Source: Wuchereria bancrofti (taxonomy: Eukaryota > Nematoda > Chromadorea > Rhabditida > Onchocercidae). From it: a stretch of DNA of 64,000 nt. Both the position numbers and the translations under genes were made by a program. Below the pieces are notes generated by a model that had not been told where the DNA came from, ran no database searches, and saw nothing but the letters and a program-made list of their open reading frames with translations. Positions 37,903 through 52,011 of this stretch are shown here, one piece after another; the first letter of the stretch is position 1, and each line of letters starts with the position of its first letter. Location: positions 2,276,194 through 2,340,193 of the forward strand of contig SSBO01000012.1 in assembly GCA_005281725.1 (NCBI GenBank), in the 5' to 3' direction.

Positions 37903-38577
37903 CTAAAATGACATACTTATTTCTCGTCGTATATTAATTATTAAATATTATTTCGAGAAAAAAAAGAATGAAATCATAGCAAATAAGTTAAGAGGCGAAA
38001 AAATTGCAAAGCTTAAAAGTCGCCAAAATATTATTAGTCAGTGTTGTTTGCATTAGATTTACTTCATTCTTCCATGAGGCAGGTCTTTTTGAAAGTTTCA
38101 ACAAATGGGTGTTTCTAGAAATCCGTTCGTTATGAAGAAATTGCAACAGATCGATAAAAATGAATAAGTAATTGAAGGCATTTTACAACGACGAATAATG
38201 GATTAATTGGAGAGAGAAAAAAGAAACGAAGCAAAGTGTGCATGAAAATTTGAAGTGTTACAAACGATATGATGCATAAAAAGAAATTAGATGTAAAATG
38301 AATGAGTCATTAACAATAATGTTTGCATATTTCATTTAGAGATCAACTAGTACTTATTGAAAACAATGTTAACATTGATTATAACACTGATTAAATAAGG
38401 CAATAGTATGTGTAATTATAATCATTGAACTGTGATAGACGATGTCGTAGTTTCACGTCTTTGTCAAATTTTACAACAAATGATCCGTTATCATTCCATT
38501 TTAATTTTCTTTCTTTTTTTTTGAATAATTCAATTTATTAACATTTCACAACTTCCTCAATGTGTTTACATGCAAGA

Positions 38578-38805
38578 GCAATTTTTTGACATAGTGACTT
38601 GTTAATGATCGAAATAACAAGTCATGCACTGATTAGCACAAACTTATTTGTTAGCTCTTTGTTAAATAAATATTCATTTTCTTTAGGTACCACAAGCAAG
38701 CAAAGCACCTCACTAATTAACTTTTATCTATTTTTATTATTTTTGGAAACTTTATCCATAGCCTCATGCTCATTTAAAGTGCAATTTTTTGACATCGTGA
38801 CTTGT
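38578..38805. repeat. Pair of 25-bp direct repeats, 203 bases apart
   Basis: 38578-38602 and 38781-38805 agree at 24 of 25 positions (GCAATTTTTTGACATMGTGA then CTTGT). Confidence 0.85.
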
Positions 38806-39480
38806 CAAATATAATCTTTCATATGCTTTATCATTTTAACAAAGCCGATAAGAAGCTATGATAACTGAATTGGATGAAGTATCAAGAAAGGCCAATCAAA
38901 AAAATCGAATTTAAAAAAACTGATAACTTCATTGAATATAAATATTTCCGTCTTGAATTTAACACAGCTCATATACTTTTATTGTCAAAAGATAAAAAGT
39001 TGTTGAAAGATGAAAGAATAATGTCTTAAATATAATAAATGATAAAGAGCATCTGAGTCTTCGTAAAAAAAAATGAGTAAATATGTTTGATCTTTTTTCC
39101 TTTATTTCACATCTTTACAAAAAGGATTAAAAGTTCATTCATTTCGCATCCATTACGTGCTATTCTCACATTGTGGTAAATATTTCACATTATTCAATGA
39201 TTTTTTTATTCTAATAATCGAAGTACTCAATATTTTAACAAAATTTAATATCTGTCAATATTCAATGAAAAATTTCAAGCAATTTAATCAGACCAAAACA
39301 AACACAAAAACAAAATTAGGATATTATTGAAATATTAATGATGTCATCATCTATAGGAACAACAACATACTACCTGAAATGATATCATTCAGAAATATAT
39401 TTGCAACTTTAATTACTTTAACATAGCTGGATTTACGAAAAAAAAAAAAATGAAATTTCAATCATTCCTAACTACTGTTC

Positions 39481-39532
39481 CGTTTGTTCCGTTCATCCCG
39501 TCTGTTCCGTTTATCTCGTCTGTTTGCACGTG
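39481..39532. repeat. 18-bp tandem repeat, about 2.5 copies, with CACGTG
   Basis: Units at 39481-39498 and 39499-39516 (CGTYTGTTCCGTTYATCY) differ at three positions; a partial third unit starts at 39517. A CACGTG E-box-type hexamer follows at 39527-39532. The tract is markedly pyrimidine- and GC-richer than its surroundings. Confidence 0.75.
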
Positions 39533-42500
39533 TGCACGCACTTTTATCTTTTTCTTTCGTTCTTTTTGTAAAAAAAAGAAAAGAAAGTGAAAGAAAAGGA
39601 ATTATCCCACAATAAAATAGCTAAAAAGTGCAAATAATGACATTTTAGTGAAATGATGAGTACATAGATAACTACATGTAACATGAATTGTTACTTTTTT
39701 CTTTTCATTTTTTTAATGAAAATTTTTAAGCGATTTGCAATTAATTATTATAAAATTCATAAACAAATTTTGAAGAGAAAAAACAATGGAAGGCGCGAAA
39801 ATAAATCTACCATATATCAATGAAAGGATTTTGTGATGGATAGCTAAGTAGACTGAGAAAAAGCCACTGATAAAACTCACTACGTGTTTCTGATGTAAAT
39901 GTATTCAACTATTGAGCAATCCTCCTCCAACTGCATTCTCTCATTAATTCCTTCTGTCTTTTTTCCATTTATTAAGTTAGTGTGTGGTAAAATTGTGTTT
40001 TAGCAAAGTTTATAGCAAAAAAAAAAAAAAAAAAGGAAAGAAAGAAAAAGAGAAATAAAAAACTAAAAAACTACTAATGATCAAATGATCAGTTCGAGAA
40101 ATTAAAAAAAAAAAAAAAAGTGACAACTTCGAGGTGACCATCAAAATATGTTTGTACGCATTGACAACCTCTCAGCATTCATTTCAAATAAGGCTCAATG
40201 CAGTAAGCCTTTTATTTCATCCTATTAGCTATGAATGTTCCTCCTAGTCGCTTATCGTCGACTAATTTTTTTTTTTTTTTTCATCCTTCTTTTCTTTGTG
40301 TTATATCACTTGTTAGGACAAGATAGGATGAATAGATGGATAGATTGCATTTACTGAAAGATGAAAACAGCTGCTACCGCCATAATTGATTTGGCAAAGA
40401 TCTTGTGAGAGTCAGTGATTTTGCATTGATGATTACAGCTATTGTTTCTTAAATTGTGGGATCGTTTAGTAATTATGATACAACTGAGCTTCAAATTTTT
40501 AGATATTTACACAAATTTTTCGAAATTATGTACTTCAGTCTTTTGAATAGGTATACTTAATCTGAAAGTGATTATATGTCTCTTCTATACTTCTCTATCT
40601 TTTTAATCTCAGCGAATTCCTTTCTGCTTTGCATTTATATTTTCAAAATCAACCGTTTAAAATCCAAAATATTTGGAAAATTTTATCAATTTTCAAGAAT
40701 TTCTGGTGCGATTATAATATGATAATATCAGATATTTTACAAAATATTTATCTACGCTGTTATTCCGTTAGGGCGATTACGGAAAGAATGATGGAAAATA
40801 TTTCTAAATTTTAAAATGCATCTAAAAAAAAATTTAATTTAACCATTTGATAGACTAATTAACAATTGCATTAAACGTAAACGTCCAATAATTAAAATCT
40901 TTTGAATGTTCGATTCATTTACAGTGATGTTCAAGTAAAGTAGATGTCGCGTAAAGATACATTTCTTATATACAGTATCTTGTACTGATTATAGTATCCA
41001 AGAAAGATTGGAATTGGATCCATGTTCTTCTATTTCACGCATTTAGAAAAGACGTTTAACTGTTGCCATAAAATGATGATTGAGCAGGTCTCTTTTCGTT
41101 TAATGAACGAAAATGGAAGAAATTATTGAAATTGTTGCAGAGGTCTTAAATAATTCATGGAAGATCGATCTTATCACTGGCCAAGATGGCTACTATCAAA
41201 TTTACTTTTATTGAATCTAAATGGATAGCGAAATGAAATGAAAACTGCTATGTCTGTATTAGTTCTCAGAACAAAAAACTAATGAAAGCTCTGTTTCTAG
41301 TTTTTAAAAAAATTCTATGTATGTTTTTCTGCCTTAGTTAAAAGGTTGCAGTACATCAGTCATAATTAGCACACGACGACAAAGCTGCCATCATACCTTA
41401 ACTGAAGAAGGCTTTACTGCCTTAGTTAAAGCTTCAATTCACAGCAGCTTCCGTATGTCACTTAGTTTGAACCAGGAAAAACTTCTATACACTTAGACAA
41501 CTCTTCTCGTCATCTGATATGCGTAATTGCGAAATCGTTCGTTTGTCTCGATTCCACAATGTCAGGGATTTTTGTTTTTTCTGTTACATGTTGTCTAACT
41601 TTTATTTTATGTTTCAAAATGTCTTAGGATTCTGGCAAATACATGCTATTCAACACAACTCGTTCTTTTTTTTCTAGATTTGCAATATTTTGTTAACATT
41701 TCTTTTCAAGTTACCTTCAAGGGACAATGAAAAAATACTCGGTGATCAAAGAATATGCTCAATGATTATCCCTTACTACCGCAATATTTCAATGATTATT
41801 ATTGGGAATAATTTGTTCTTTGTTGTTGATCATTTTCCTTTCTTTATTTCTTTTAGACACTTCCGTCCATCCTCAATTTTTGTTGACTATTTTTGTTTTC
41901 TTTCTATATTATGATGAAAAGTCTTTATTCTCGCAAAAACTGCAAACACAAATTAAGCTCATTACTATACGTTAGTTTTCAATGGACTCACTCAATTATC
42001 AATTGCTTACTTCTCAACTTTTTTTTAAAATACTACTAATAAAAGTAAAGTGGACACTTTACTGCTCAAAACTATAGATGAATTAATGAAATTGCGAGCA
42101 TAATAGTGAAGAACTGACAGGTGTTTGATTAATATTATTTCTCATTATAAAGTGAAACTAGCGAAATAATTTGACAAGTATTTTTTTGAATTGTAACTCA
42201 AAAAAGCTAGTTTCAATAGTTTCAGTCTTTTACCGAAAGTACAGCAGCAACACATTACATATATTCATTACCGATCTCTGAAAAAGTTTGCGCATTCCAC
42301 TTTCTATTCATTTATTTTAAGCAATTCCAGGATTTAGTAGTATAGTGGCTGATTCAGATCACTAGTTTAAATCAACGGTCTTGCCTGGAGTTCTCGTCAT
42401 AAATGTCTCACTATGTTTCAATCGCTTTTAATTGGTGTTTCAACTGAGTCAGGTTAATACGTATTGATGAATGATCGAATGATAACTACATTTCAAAAAC

Positions 42501-45500
42501 AAAAAAAAAATGCTTATATTAATTTCAATTCTCCAAGCAAAATTTCAAGAAACCGATGGAAAATATTCTGAAAAGCAATGGGGAAAATCATTCCTTATCA
42601 TACAATCCTAAATAACAGAAAAACTTATTACTTGACTGCGTGTGACATGCAGTCATTAGCAAGTTTCCGTATTATATTCGACAAACCGAAGTGATCTTTT
42701 TCATCACTAAGATTGAATCATAGTACATATATACTTCAAGTCAGTAGTTTCAATTCTTTAAAATTGTAATAGGAAAAATCTGTGTCTATGTGATAGATTT
42801 AAACAACAAAAAAAAAATTTTTCCTAAAAAAAAAACTATAACAACTTTTGAAATGTATACATTTCTATTCAAAATGAGTAATAAAATCTAACTTTTTTAT
42901 TCATTCTTCATTGACATCCTTTATAAATCGCTTTTAAAAAAAGAAAAGAAAAAACGACAGTTTTTTCTTTTCAGCTTTTTTCAGCTATTATGTTTGAGCT
43001 GAGTTTTCTTTCGTTTTTTTTTTCTTTTTTCCTTTTTAAAATAAGAAAATATTTGACCTAAAGCCACATCAGTAGGCTTCGAAAATATATATTTGAGAAA
43101 GTTTTAGAATAAAAATTCAAATTCCTTAGTAACTGGATAAGAAGTTTTCTAAATTCCTGCAACTTATTTTTAATACGTTCAAAAGTATTGTATGGATAAA
43201 GAAGCATCAGTAATAGGAAACAGTTCTTTAGAATATCGAAAATTTATATGTTGTGATAAATGAAGTACTAAGTGGAAGCTTTTTGTTTTCCAACTTCATT
43301 ATATAGGCCCGGTAAACCAAATAAAATACTTGTTGAAAATATTTTGCTTGAATGCTTTCAACGACATCGGTTCAGCAAATTGTTTTGGAAGGTGTAGTGT
43401 AGTACAAGTTGTACGAAAAAGGAAATTGCATTTTTGGAGAAATCGCTAAAAAAAATTGCTTTTAATATCGTTCTTCCGACAGCTTTATTAATTACTAATA
43501 ATGTATTACTAATAATAGTTAACACTAATAGTTGACAAATTAACTCTATTTATTTTACCTAATGATATATTTGAATTTTGGAATTTTTTGCATTTCAAAT
43601 TTCAACAAATTCATTTATATCGCATTTTAGCATTAAAGTTTCATATGCTGAAGTTGAAATTAAAGATACTGAATATTGATTGTTTAAACGAGATGAACAA
43701 AGAGATTTAACAAAGATTGAAGCATGAAAAGAAACAAATTAACGATGAGATTTCATTGTTTTTGTCGACTTGTAAACACTTCAATAATTTAATTAATCAA
43801 CAGAATTTTTTATTGTCAGAATTTTTTCTTCATTAAGCTGTATCGATATTAATATAACAATTTTGACAGTAACAGCAGTTGCTGATAAAATCAATTGAAC
43901 GAATGCTTATTGCGCACTCGGATATACTTCCTGTAAAATTCTGTAATGACATTTGGATATTCGATTTAATTTTACAGTGTAGTTTTTGTTCAGTGCATCA
44001 GATAAAGACAAATATTTGAAATGTTTGAAAAATCATGTGCACTTCCTTGACTTGTTTTTTGTTATTATTATAATATACATATTAATTAAAATCATAAAAC
44101 TACTGCGGTGAATAAATTGGCTAATTAGCTGTATCTTCCTTCAGTGATCGGGAATGTTGTAAAATTTGAGTATCTTAAAACTACAGTTTATATCTCTAAA
44201 GTGGATGATGTTAGCAAGGAAGTAATTTCTTTTTTTTTAAAAAAAAAAAAAAAAAACAAAGTACCAAAGAATGTGTTTAAATTGAAAAATGCATGATGTG
44301 CACATAGTGCGCATGTGCATAGCAGCTTCAATGCTCCAACATGAACAATTAAAATGAACATTGTTAGAACGGAATTTCAAAAGCAATAATACTTTCTTTC
44401 CGTAACGAAGTGAAATTTCATTGCTTCCATCTTATTTTGAATTGAAATTTATTGAACAATACGTTGCTGTCTCTCAAAAAAACAAGAAAAAAAAAACAAA
44501 AAAAACGAAAAAAAAAGAAAATTGTATCGCAATTTGTACGAAATACAGTGTGAATTTTGTTTAAGTAATTAGGGTTATTTTTTTGAACATTTATGCGGTC
44601 TGTTTTCACTATTTTCCCCATTAAGCCTTGAATTTATAGAAATTATAACCTTACTTTAATACAAACTATAAACCTGAATTACTTACTAATCTTGTTCCAT
44701 TAAGCATAAGCACATCTGTAACTATAATAATACTACAAATATGTCGTTTATCGCAATGTATCATTGTGATTATTGAAATGATATCTCTATTAATCATTTC
44801 AAAAGTATTTCAGATATGTTCAATTTAATATTTTCTTATTATAACTAAATTGAAACGATAAAGTGCATTGTGAATTATCCAAATCTTTTTTTATCCAATT
44901 TATAATGTTGTCATTCGTTACTTTGTGACTGTTACGTAAAATGAAGTCATTTATTTTCCATAAAGTATACACATTGAAAAGTTAAATGCAAGAAAAGTAC
45001 AAAAAAAGCAAACATCATATCATTTATAATTTTTTTCCTAAATTTATATGGAAGAATAGCCTTACAAAGTGCATAAAGGATTTTGTATTACCTTTTAGAA
45101 GCTTGTTAGTAGGATATAATGAAAAAGGATTAGTATGTTGAAGCTAATGTTATAATAACAAATTCTTGCACAAAACAAGGCATAAAGTTAAAAGCATTTA
45201 AATTAAATTTCCAAAAATTTGGAATGAAATACTATGCTAACAAATAAAAATTAATATTTGTTCTATATGTTCAATAACCAAAATTACATGATATTTTGAT
45301 TATGCTTAATAAAATTCAAATATAATTAGATTCTAGTCTATATTGAAGAAATCATAAATTGCATTGCGAAAACATTCATTAGCATGCATTTCTTTCATTA
45401 TCATTATCTTTTATAATGGTCAACAACTGTACCTAGCAGCAGTTTGATATGAGCTATTTTATAAATTGAAATATAGTTAATTTTAAAAACTAAAATAGTT

Positions 45501-48500
45501 TTTAAAAATTAGTTGCACGCCATATCGTAACTTCTCTTTATTAGTAAAAAAAAAAAAATGCTCGGAATGAAAAATCTCGAAGTATTATGATAATTCTTAA
45601 AAAATATGCAACGAAAATTTAAATGAATGACCAAATACAAATAAAAATTAAAAATTTTTTCTCTGATAATTGCATGAAAGAATGTGATGCATCCTGTGTC
45701 TCTATGATTTGTTTGCTATTTAACTTCAAATGAACACATTAAAAAGTAGATCACTGCTATGAGCAATGAAGTGAAATTTGTGAAATTTTGATTTCATGAA
45801 ATAATATGGAATTTCATCTCTACTCTACATGTGCTATTTAATTGATGACATACTTAATTGAACATCTCTGTTACACGTCCCAGCTTTACCTTCTTATTAA
45901 TAGAATGGTAATGATTTTCTTGTCACATCTGTCAGAAAAAATCTGTGATCAGTCTTTTGACACTACATTTGCTTTTGGGTATGCAATGTCAGTTTTAATT
46001 TAATATCTTTAATAGAAAACAGAAATTTTTTGGGAATTAAATTGAATTTGGCAAAATGAAAATTAAATTTTTAACACATGTTTGTATTTCATATTAAAGA
46101 CTTCTTGTGGTGCTGTCAGTTGAGAAAAGGATCAATTATTTTCATAGTAATACAATTTGCAGCATTTATTTTTCTTCAGAAACTCTTTGAGAGACCACAT
46201 ACCTTATAATAGAATAATTAAAAATAAATCACTGTTTACCTGAGAAAAGCACTAATGCATATAATTCTTTTCACCCACCTGTCATCTTTTCGAACGCTTA
46301 CCATTAATTTGACAAAAAAAAAATCCTGATGATTTTCCAATTATTCCAAACAAGAAAAGGACGATTAATATATGAAATTAAGTAATCAGAAGTAAAAGTG
46401 GAATTATTGTGAGACTAACGAGAAGTCATAAGATGGCAAAGAATTAATGTTAATTATATTACGAGAAAAACTAAATAATATCAAAATTAAAAAGAAAAAA
46501 AAACGGAAAATCAAGGAATTACTAAACGATTTCAGATTTAAAAGTTTGAAATTATTTTCCGAGAAAAAAGATGATGAAACAAAAAGAGAAAGTGAGGGAG
46601 GAAAAAAAATTATCGATGAAACCATAAACTGATAATAGAACATTAACAGCAAACGATGTTAACCAAATTCCAATTGGGACTCGTCGCTGTATCACTCGTT
46701 AAATTGAAATAAAGAGGACATTACAAAGACTAAAAAGTTATTGAAGCTATCTGCTATTATATTTCAGGCTTATTTCTTTATATCACAAATATGAGATAGG
46801 AAAAGAAAAAAAGATAAAACCAATTTTGCACCCAAAAAATATTTATTGTAAGAAATAGCAAAAAAAAAAATTCTGTTAAATAACTAATCATTCGTACAGC
46901 TGTTTATTAGAAGAAGAAATTAGCCAATACTATCAACGATATTATTGCCAGATAAACTCATTCAAAGCAACATAATGAATGCTTGTTAACATGCTTTCCA
47001 TAAATTCTATATTTGGGGTATGCTTTTAAAGATTTATAATTATTTGTTTTTTTTTTAATGTTATAGAAGTTTATTTGACAACTGAAAGTGTCTGCTTGAT
47101 CTTAACTGCATTACTAGTTCTCGAAACATTTAAATATTAGTTTTTAAAAGAAGCTAAGAATGTTAACAATTCAATTTGAAAGAACAACATAACAAACTAA
47201 TGCTACTGGCATACTGTGATACTTTTTAGATATTATCGCCTCTCGATTTATTTAAAATTCATTTCAGTCGATTGCTGTAATGGACTATTTCTTGTAAGAT
47301 TGTATTAAATGATATTTATAAATCTTTAATGTATTGTAAAAAAAAAAAGCATTTTGAAATATAGTTGATAATACAAATCAGATAATGGTCCAATGCTCTT
47401 GTTGTCCATCTAATTCATTTCTGCATTTGTTTTCTTAGTAACAAATGTACTCTACAGAATGAAAATGATTAACCAAATACTATAAGCTAACAAGCAGAAT
47501 GTTATTAAAGTAAGGTGGATGCAATTAATGAAATATACTTGATTGAAAAACTTTTTTACAACAGGATCTTCACTCCTTTGGATATTTTTCAAAATACCTG
47601 AATTCTTAAAGTGACTCTATTATTAGGTCAAATTCATAGTTTATTAATAAATAATTGTGAATGATTGATCACTTTTACTAAAATTATTGACATATTCTTC
47701 AGCCACAGTTATTTACATAAAGCAATTGAATATTTACAGCATTTGGTAGTAGGAGCAACTGCACCCATCTTATTAGATATTTCAAAACTAACTTGCTAGA
47801 CACTTCAGGAAAGATTAGACAGATAGATGAACAACAGCCACTACAAGGTACTGCTGCTAGCTTTTAGTACTCTTAATAATTGCTCAATTCAACCACTGTA
47901 ACAGATATGTATGTATGTGTTGGTAGAGTACGATGAATCATTTGTCAAACTTTTATCTTTGTGATAAGTTTTTCTAAGTGATTAATCCATGTCTTTCCTT
48001 TTCTATGTTTCAGTCATTTTTAATTTAATTTTACCATTCATTTTTATCAATTTTATCATTAAGAAATACTTTTGCTAAGAAATGCTTATTATCATTTCGT
48101 TGATTATGCAGTTCAAACCTTTGCTAGATTTTATTGTTAGCTTATTATAACCTCATTAAATTATCCTCGGATTTTTTTTTCAAGAAAGCCTGAGAATAGA
48201 ATCTATGATTAAAATTATTTTTCGTAAATTAATCAATATTGTTTAGATGATGCAGCTTAACAGAAAGTTATTGATCACGACATTGTAATTTGCACTTTTG
48301 GACTTCAGTCAGATTTGATTGGTCATTTAATGAGATTTCAAATTTGCGAATAAATCAATTTCAGCTTAAAACAGGCTAGAAAATTTATTTCTGTCCTCAT
48401 GGTATACTTTATACTACGGGAGCACTGATGAAAACACTTCAAGTGTTCCACCTTATCAAAACGAACGTTTACCAATTAACTAATTTTAATCATTTTACTT

Positions 48501-48981
48501 CAGTACCAGTTTTATTTTTGCTAAAAACTGGAACAAAACCTATGATAGAAATGCTACCTTCATCACTACACTTCACTTCCAGGTGAATTTTTCTTTATTT
48601 AGATATTTCAACCTGAAAAGTCAATATTTTAAGCCTAATTTTTAGCTAATTATAATAGCATTTTCCACGTTTTTTATCGGCTTTGAGTATTATTGCCGCT
48701 CTGTTCAGATGCTAAAAAATTCGATATTACGAGCTCTAAATTTTTATCACCCAAAAATAAAACTCTTCCAGCAAGTTCAACTATTAATCATATTGAAGTA
48801 AACAGTTGAGTAGCTGAGTGACATTCATATCCTTGTATTTGCATCCAACCATATCTTGCATTCACTATGCCTTCGATAAATTGTACTATGCTAAATCTCT
48901 GGCTAAATTCAATAATATGTCGCTGTTAATTAAAAAGATAATAGTTGCAAAATTTTCAGGAAAACAGGTATTGATTCTCGA

Positions 48982-51900
48982 ATGCCGAGTGGATCTTTAT
49001 TATCATTAAGGACATTTTATGCATTTGGAGCTCGTAGTGGACGAGCTCCTTTGCTACAGCGGTAAATATATTTTTTCAGATCGAAGCAAAATTTGAGGAA
49101 AAAGCTTCTCAATCAATAAATTGATCTTAAAATTTCTGTTCAATTTTCATCTTTCTTTGTCTGATATAACTAGCAGAAATATAAACTTCCAGTTAAACAT
49201 CGTAGAACAAATATATGGTGAAATGTATTCATGCATTATTAAGTTGCAGATGTTTAGCTCTGAGTTCGTAGCCTTATTAATGAGACAGATAAATTTTAAA
49301 ATTTGATGCTTTTGAATGAAGATGCTATCAGGCAATACGATTTAGGGTACAATTCTTGACTTCTTCACATTTTTGAAACACATAATATCACTAAAATTAC
49401 AAAAAACAAAAAGATTTAAAAGAAGCAAAAAGAGAATATAAATATTATGTAGTTTTGTAATGTTTATTCAGGTCCTTATCACATAATGTGCATGGTAATA
49501 GTACGTATGCAGGACCGTTGCAGCAATCCACGGAAAAGAGTATCATTCATCGTTCTTCCACGTCATCCCTGATACATAGTCCAAAGCGCAGCATAACTTA
49601 TTATAATCGACGTTACTTTACATCTTCCTCCAATATTTCCAAGCCTTATTCAAGCGCAATTGTCAATATCCATAGATTTTCTGTTTGTTATTTATCAATT
49701 TCATGAAATAGGTTCCTTCCATAGAAAGTTTCTGTGAGCAATTAAATTCATCCAACTTTAATTTTCATTCATATTGATTAACTATATTTCGCCGACGTTT
49801 GTTTTAAAGTCATTTTTTAGGATTATTTAAGGTTACCAAAATAAAAAAGTTGTTAAAAGCCATTTTCATTCCAGAAGTGGGATCACAAGGAAAATCATCA
49901 AATGAGGATAGAACAAATAGTTTTACCGAAAATTCTGCGAAATACAGAGATCAGTACAATGCAAAGTCCTGTTAGGTTTTCAAAATTTTGCAACTTTTGC
50001 TAAAGTTTCTGTTAAATTAAATTTATTTTAATTTAGGTTATTAAGCATCTGAAAACTTGCTTGTGTTGTAAGTAATTTTCAAAACATCTTTAGAATATCT
50101 GCTATAGTTGAAATTGTCGCCATAAGATTTTCAGTTGTACTTCCACCAGAATTTTAAAATGACTCAGCTGAGATTTTTTTTTCTTCATCAGACTTCAAAT
50201 TTGGGTTTCAGATCAGCACGCGAAACTCATATCACATCGAAAATGATACTGTATTACAACGGTTTGAGCAACCGGTAAATATAGCTGCTTCTCCGGAAAC
50301 AAAGAGTTTGTATATTCGGAATTTTCGTTTTTTTTAAATTAAAATTAAGGCTTTACAAGGCTCATTTCGATATTTTTACAACTCGTATTGGATTTTTTTT
50401 TTACACGTCAAAAATTTGAAATTGAAATATTTTTGACTTTCTAATGGAATTGAACATTTACTTTCTTACTCAGAAATATTATCCGTATTCTAGAAGACTC
50501 ATTTTGATATTTTTTAGCAATCAGTTTTTATTCTGATGTCTGAAAGTTTGTTTATTACAAATATTCATGTATGAAAAAATATTGTGAATAAGTTGTCATC
50601 AGCCTTAACTTCATTCTAAACTGCAATTATAATAATTTCAAGGATCAGAGAAGTTTATAAATTTGCTTGTTGACATTTAAGCTAGCAATGTTGCTGATCT
50701 CTTCAGACCTTATTTGCACTTGAAAAAAAAAATTCTAGCTTTTTAAGAACGAAGACTTTTTTCAAATACACAAGCGGTTGCAAGCAGATGCTTTTCAGAT
50801 GAAATATCAAAGCCTCAAGAGGATTCTGCAGAAACGATCGCTTTAATAGGAAAAAATAAGGTAAACTACTATTTAATTTAGATTTTAGAGATGCCAATTT
50901 CTTTTTTTTTTTTAAGAAAAGAAGTAATTGGTACATGATCTGCTACACTGGAAAAAGATATTGCTCTTTTTGTACCAGTGAGTTAAATGTGCAAATTTAA
51001 CATATTTTATTTTCTTTAAATTTTTTTGAAAAAGATTTTTAAATTTATTTGGCGGAAAATTCGAAAGCTAGGTAGTAATGTGATGAATCACAAACAAAGC
51101 GATTTTAGAATGATGTCATTTGTTCATTCTGTGGAAAACGTTTTAAAAAATGAATACTGCAGGCATTGGAAGCAGAAGTAAAACGATTAACTTTAAAGCT
51201 CAGAGAGAAAGAACGCTCAGAAAGAGAATTTAGAAGGTCAGTCTTTTTTGAATCTGTAATATTTTTGTAAAGTCATTTTAGGACTTCTTAACTTCTTTTT
51301 CCACTTCTTCATTAATGGCTATCTATCGATTTGACAGGTGAACAGATAGTATTCGTTGAGAAATCGGACTTCATTTCTTTTTATAGGAAAATATTAGAAT
51401 ATGCAGCAGAAATAAAAGTATGGAAAAAAAAGTATGAAATGCAGAAACTAGCAGCAGCAGTTGAAATCAGGTTAAAATGTTTCTTGCAGTTTTTGATCTG
51501 AATACTGGACATTATTTATGCTTACTTAGTTTATCACATTGATACACTTTATTTATTTATTCATTTATCTGTTTATTTAGTTAATTAATTAATTTATTTA
51601 TTTAAGCTAATTTATTCATTTGTTTGTTTGTTTATTTATTTAATCATATTTAGTGAATCAAAGGGCAATGAAGAGGAGATTAGCGATATTATGGAACAAC
51701 TGAATAATGCAGCCGAAAAATTAACTCGTTTAGATGCTGTTAAAGACCTTAAACTCTTACAAGTACATCTTCAAGATTGCTTCATTTGCAAAGTTTTAAT
51801 TTCTGCTTCATGCGGATTTTGAATTCTGGATAACCATTTTCTTATTTATAAATAAAGGAAAGAAACTTGCATTAGATTTAAATTGAAGTATTTCTTACGG

Positions 51901-52011
51901 TATGTCGGTTAAATAATCGGTTAAACAATTTGTCAATGAGTAATTAATTGCAATTAATTGCTTTCGTTACAGAGCGAGATGGAAACAGCATTAAAAGAAA
52001 TTAGTAAATAA
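48982..52011 (+). CDS. Orphan coiled-coil protein, 251 aa
   Basis: I do not recognise this gene. Eight exons agree in phase: 48982-49061 (ATG), 49472-49682, 49875-49970, 50212-50274, 51163-51236, 51387-51470, 51654-51762, 51973-52011 (TAA), 756 bases in all. The first half is Ser/Arg/His-rich, with patches such as RSSTSSLIHSPKRS and YNRRYF, and looks disordered. From about residue 148 on it is a charged heptad-type coiled coil: ALEAEVKRLTLKLREKERSE, then ILEYAAEIKVWKKKYEMQ, DIMEQLNNAAEKLTRLDAV and LQSEMETALKEISK at the C-terminus. No signal peptide or membrane segment is visible. A cytoplasmic or cytoskeletal/centrosomal scaffold is possible but is only inference. The middle exons (49875, 50212) preserve phase, so exon skipping would keep the frame. 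Confidence 0.72.
51548..51646. repeat. TTTA/TTTG tetranucleotide-like repeat
   Basis: About 100 bases of TTTA, TTTG and TTAA units within the intron before the exon at 51654, ending only a few bases from its acceptor, where it serves as an unusually long pyrimidine-biased tract. Confidence 0.85.

Larger units (their letters stand above)
36126..48981. other. 12.9-kb region without convincing genes
   Basis: Upstream of the GPCR (minus) and of the coiled-coil gene (plus), so both 5' regulatory regions probably lie here. Open frames are short, AT-driven and match no family. Contents noted: direct repeats at 37396/37571 and 38578/38781, an 18-bp tandem repeat near 39481, many A or T homopolymers, and one weak exon-like stretch at 37823-37902. 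Confidence 0.55.

Noticed and set aside
50790..50872. Possible extra exon of the coiled-coil gene
   Set aside because: It has acceptor- and donor-like borders, but its entry phase does not fit the preceding exon (ending 50274, phase 0), while skipping it gives a clean in-frame join to 51163.
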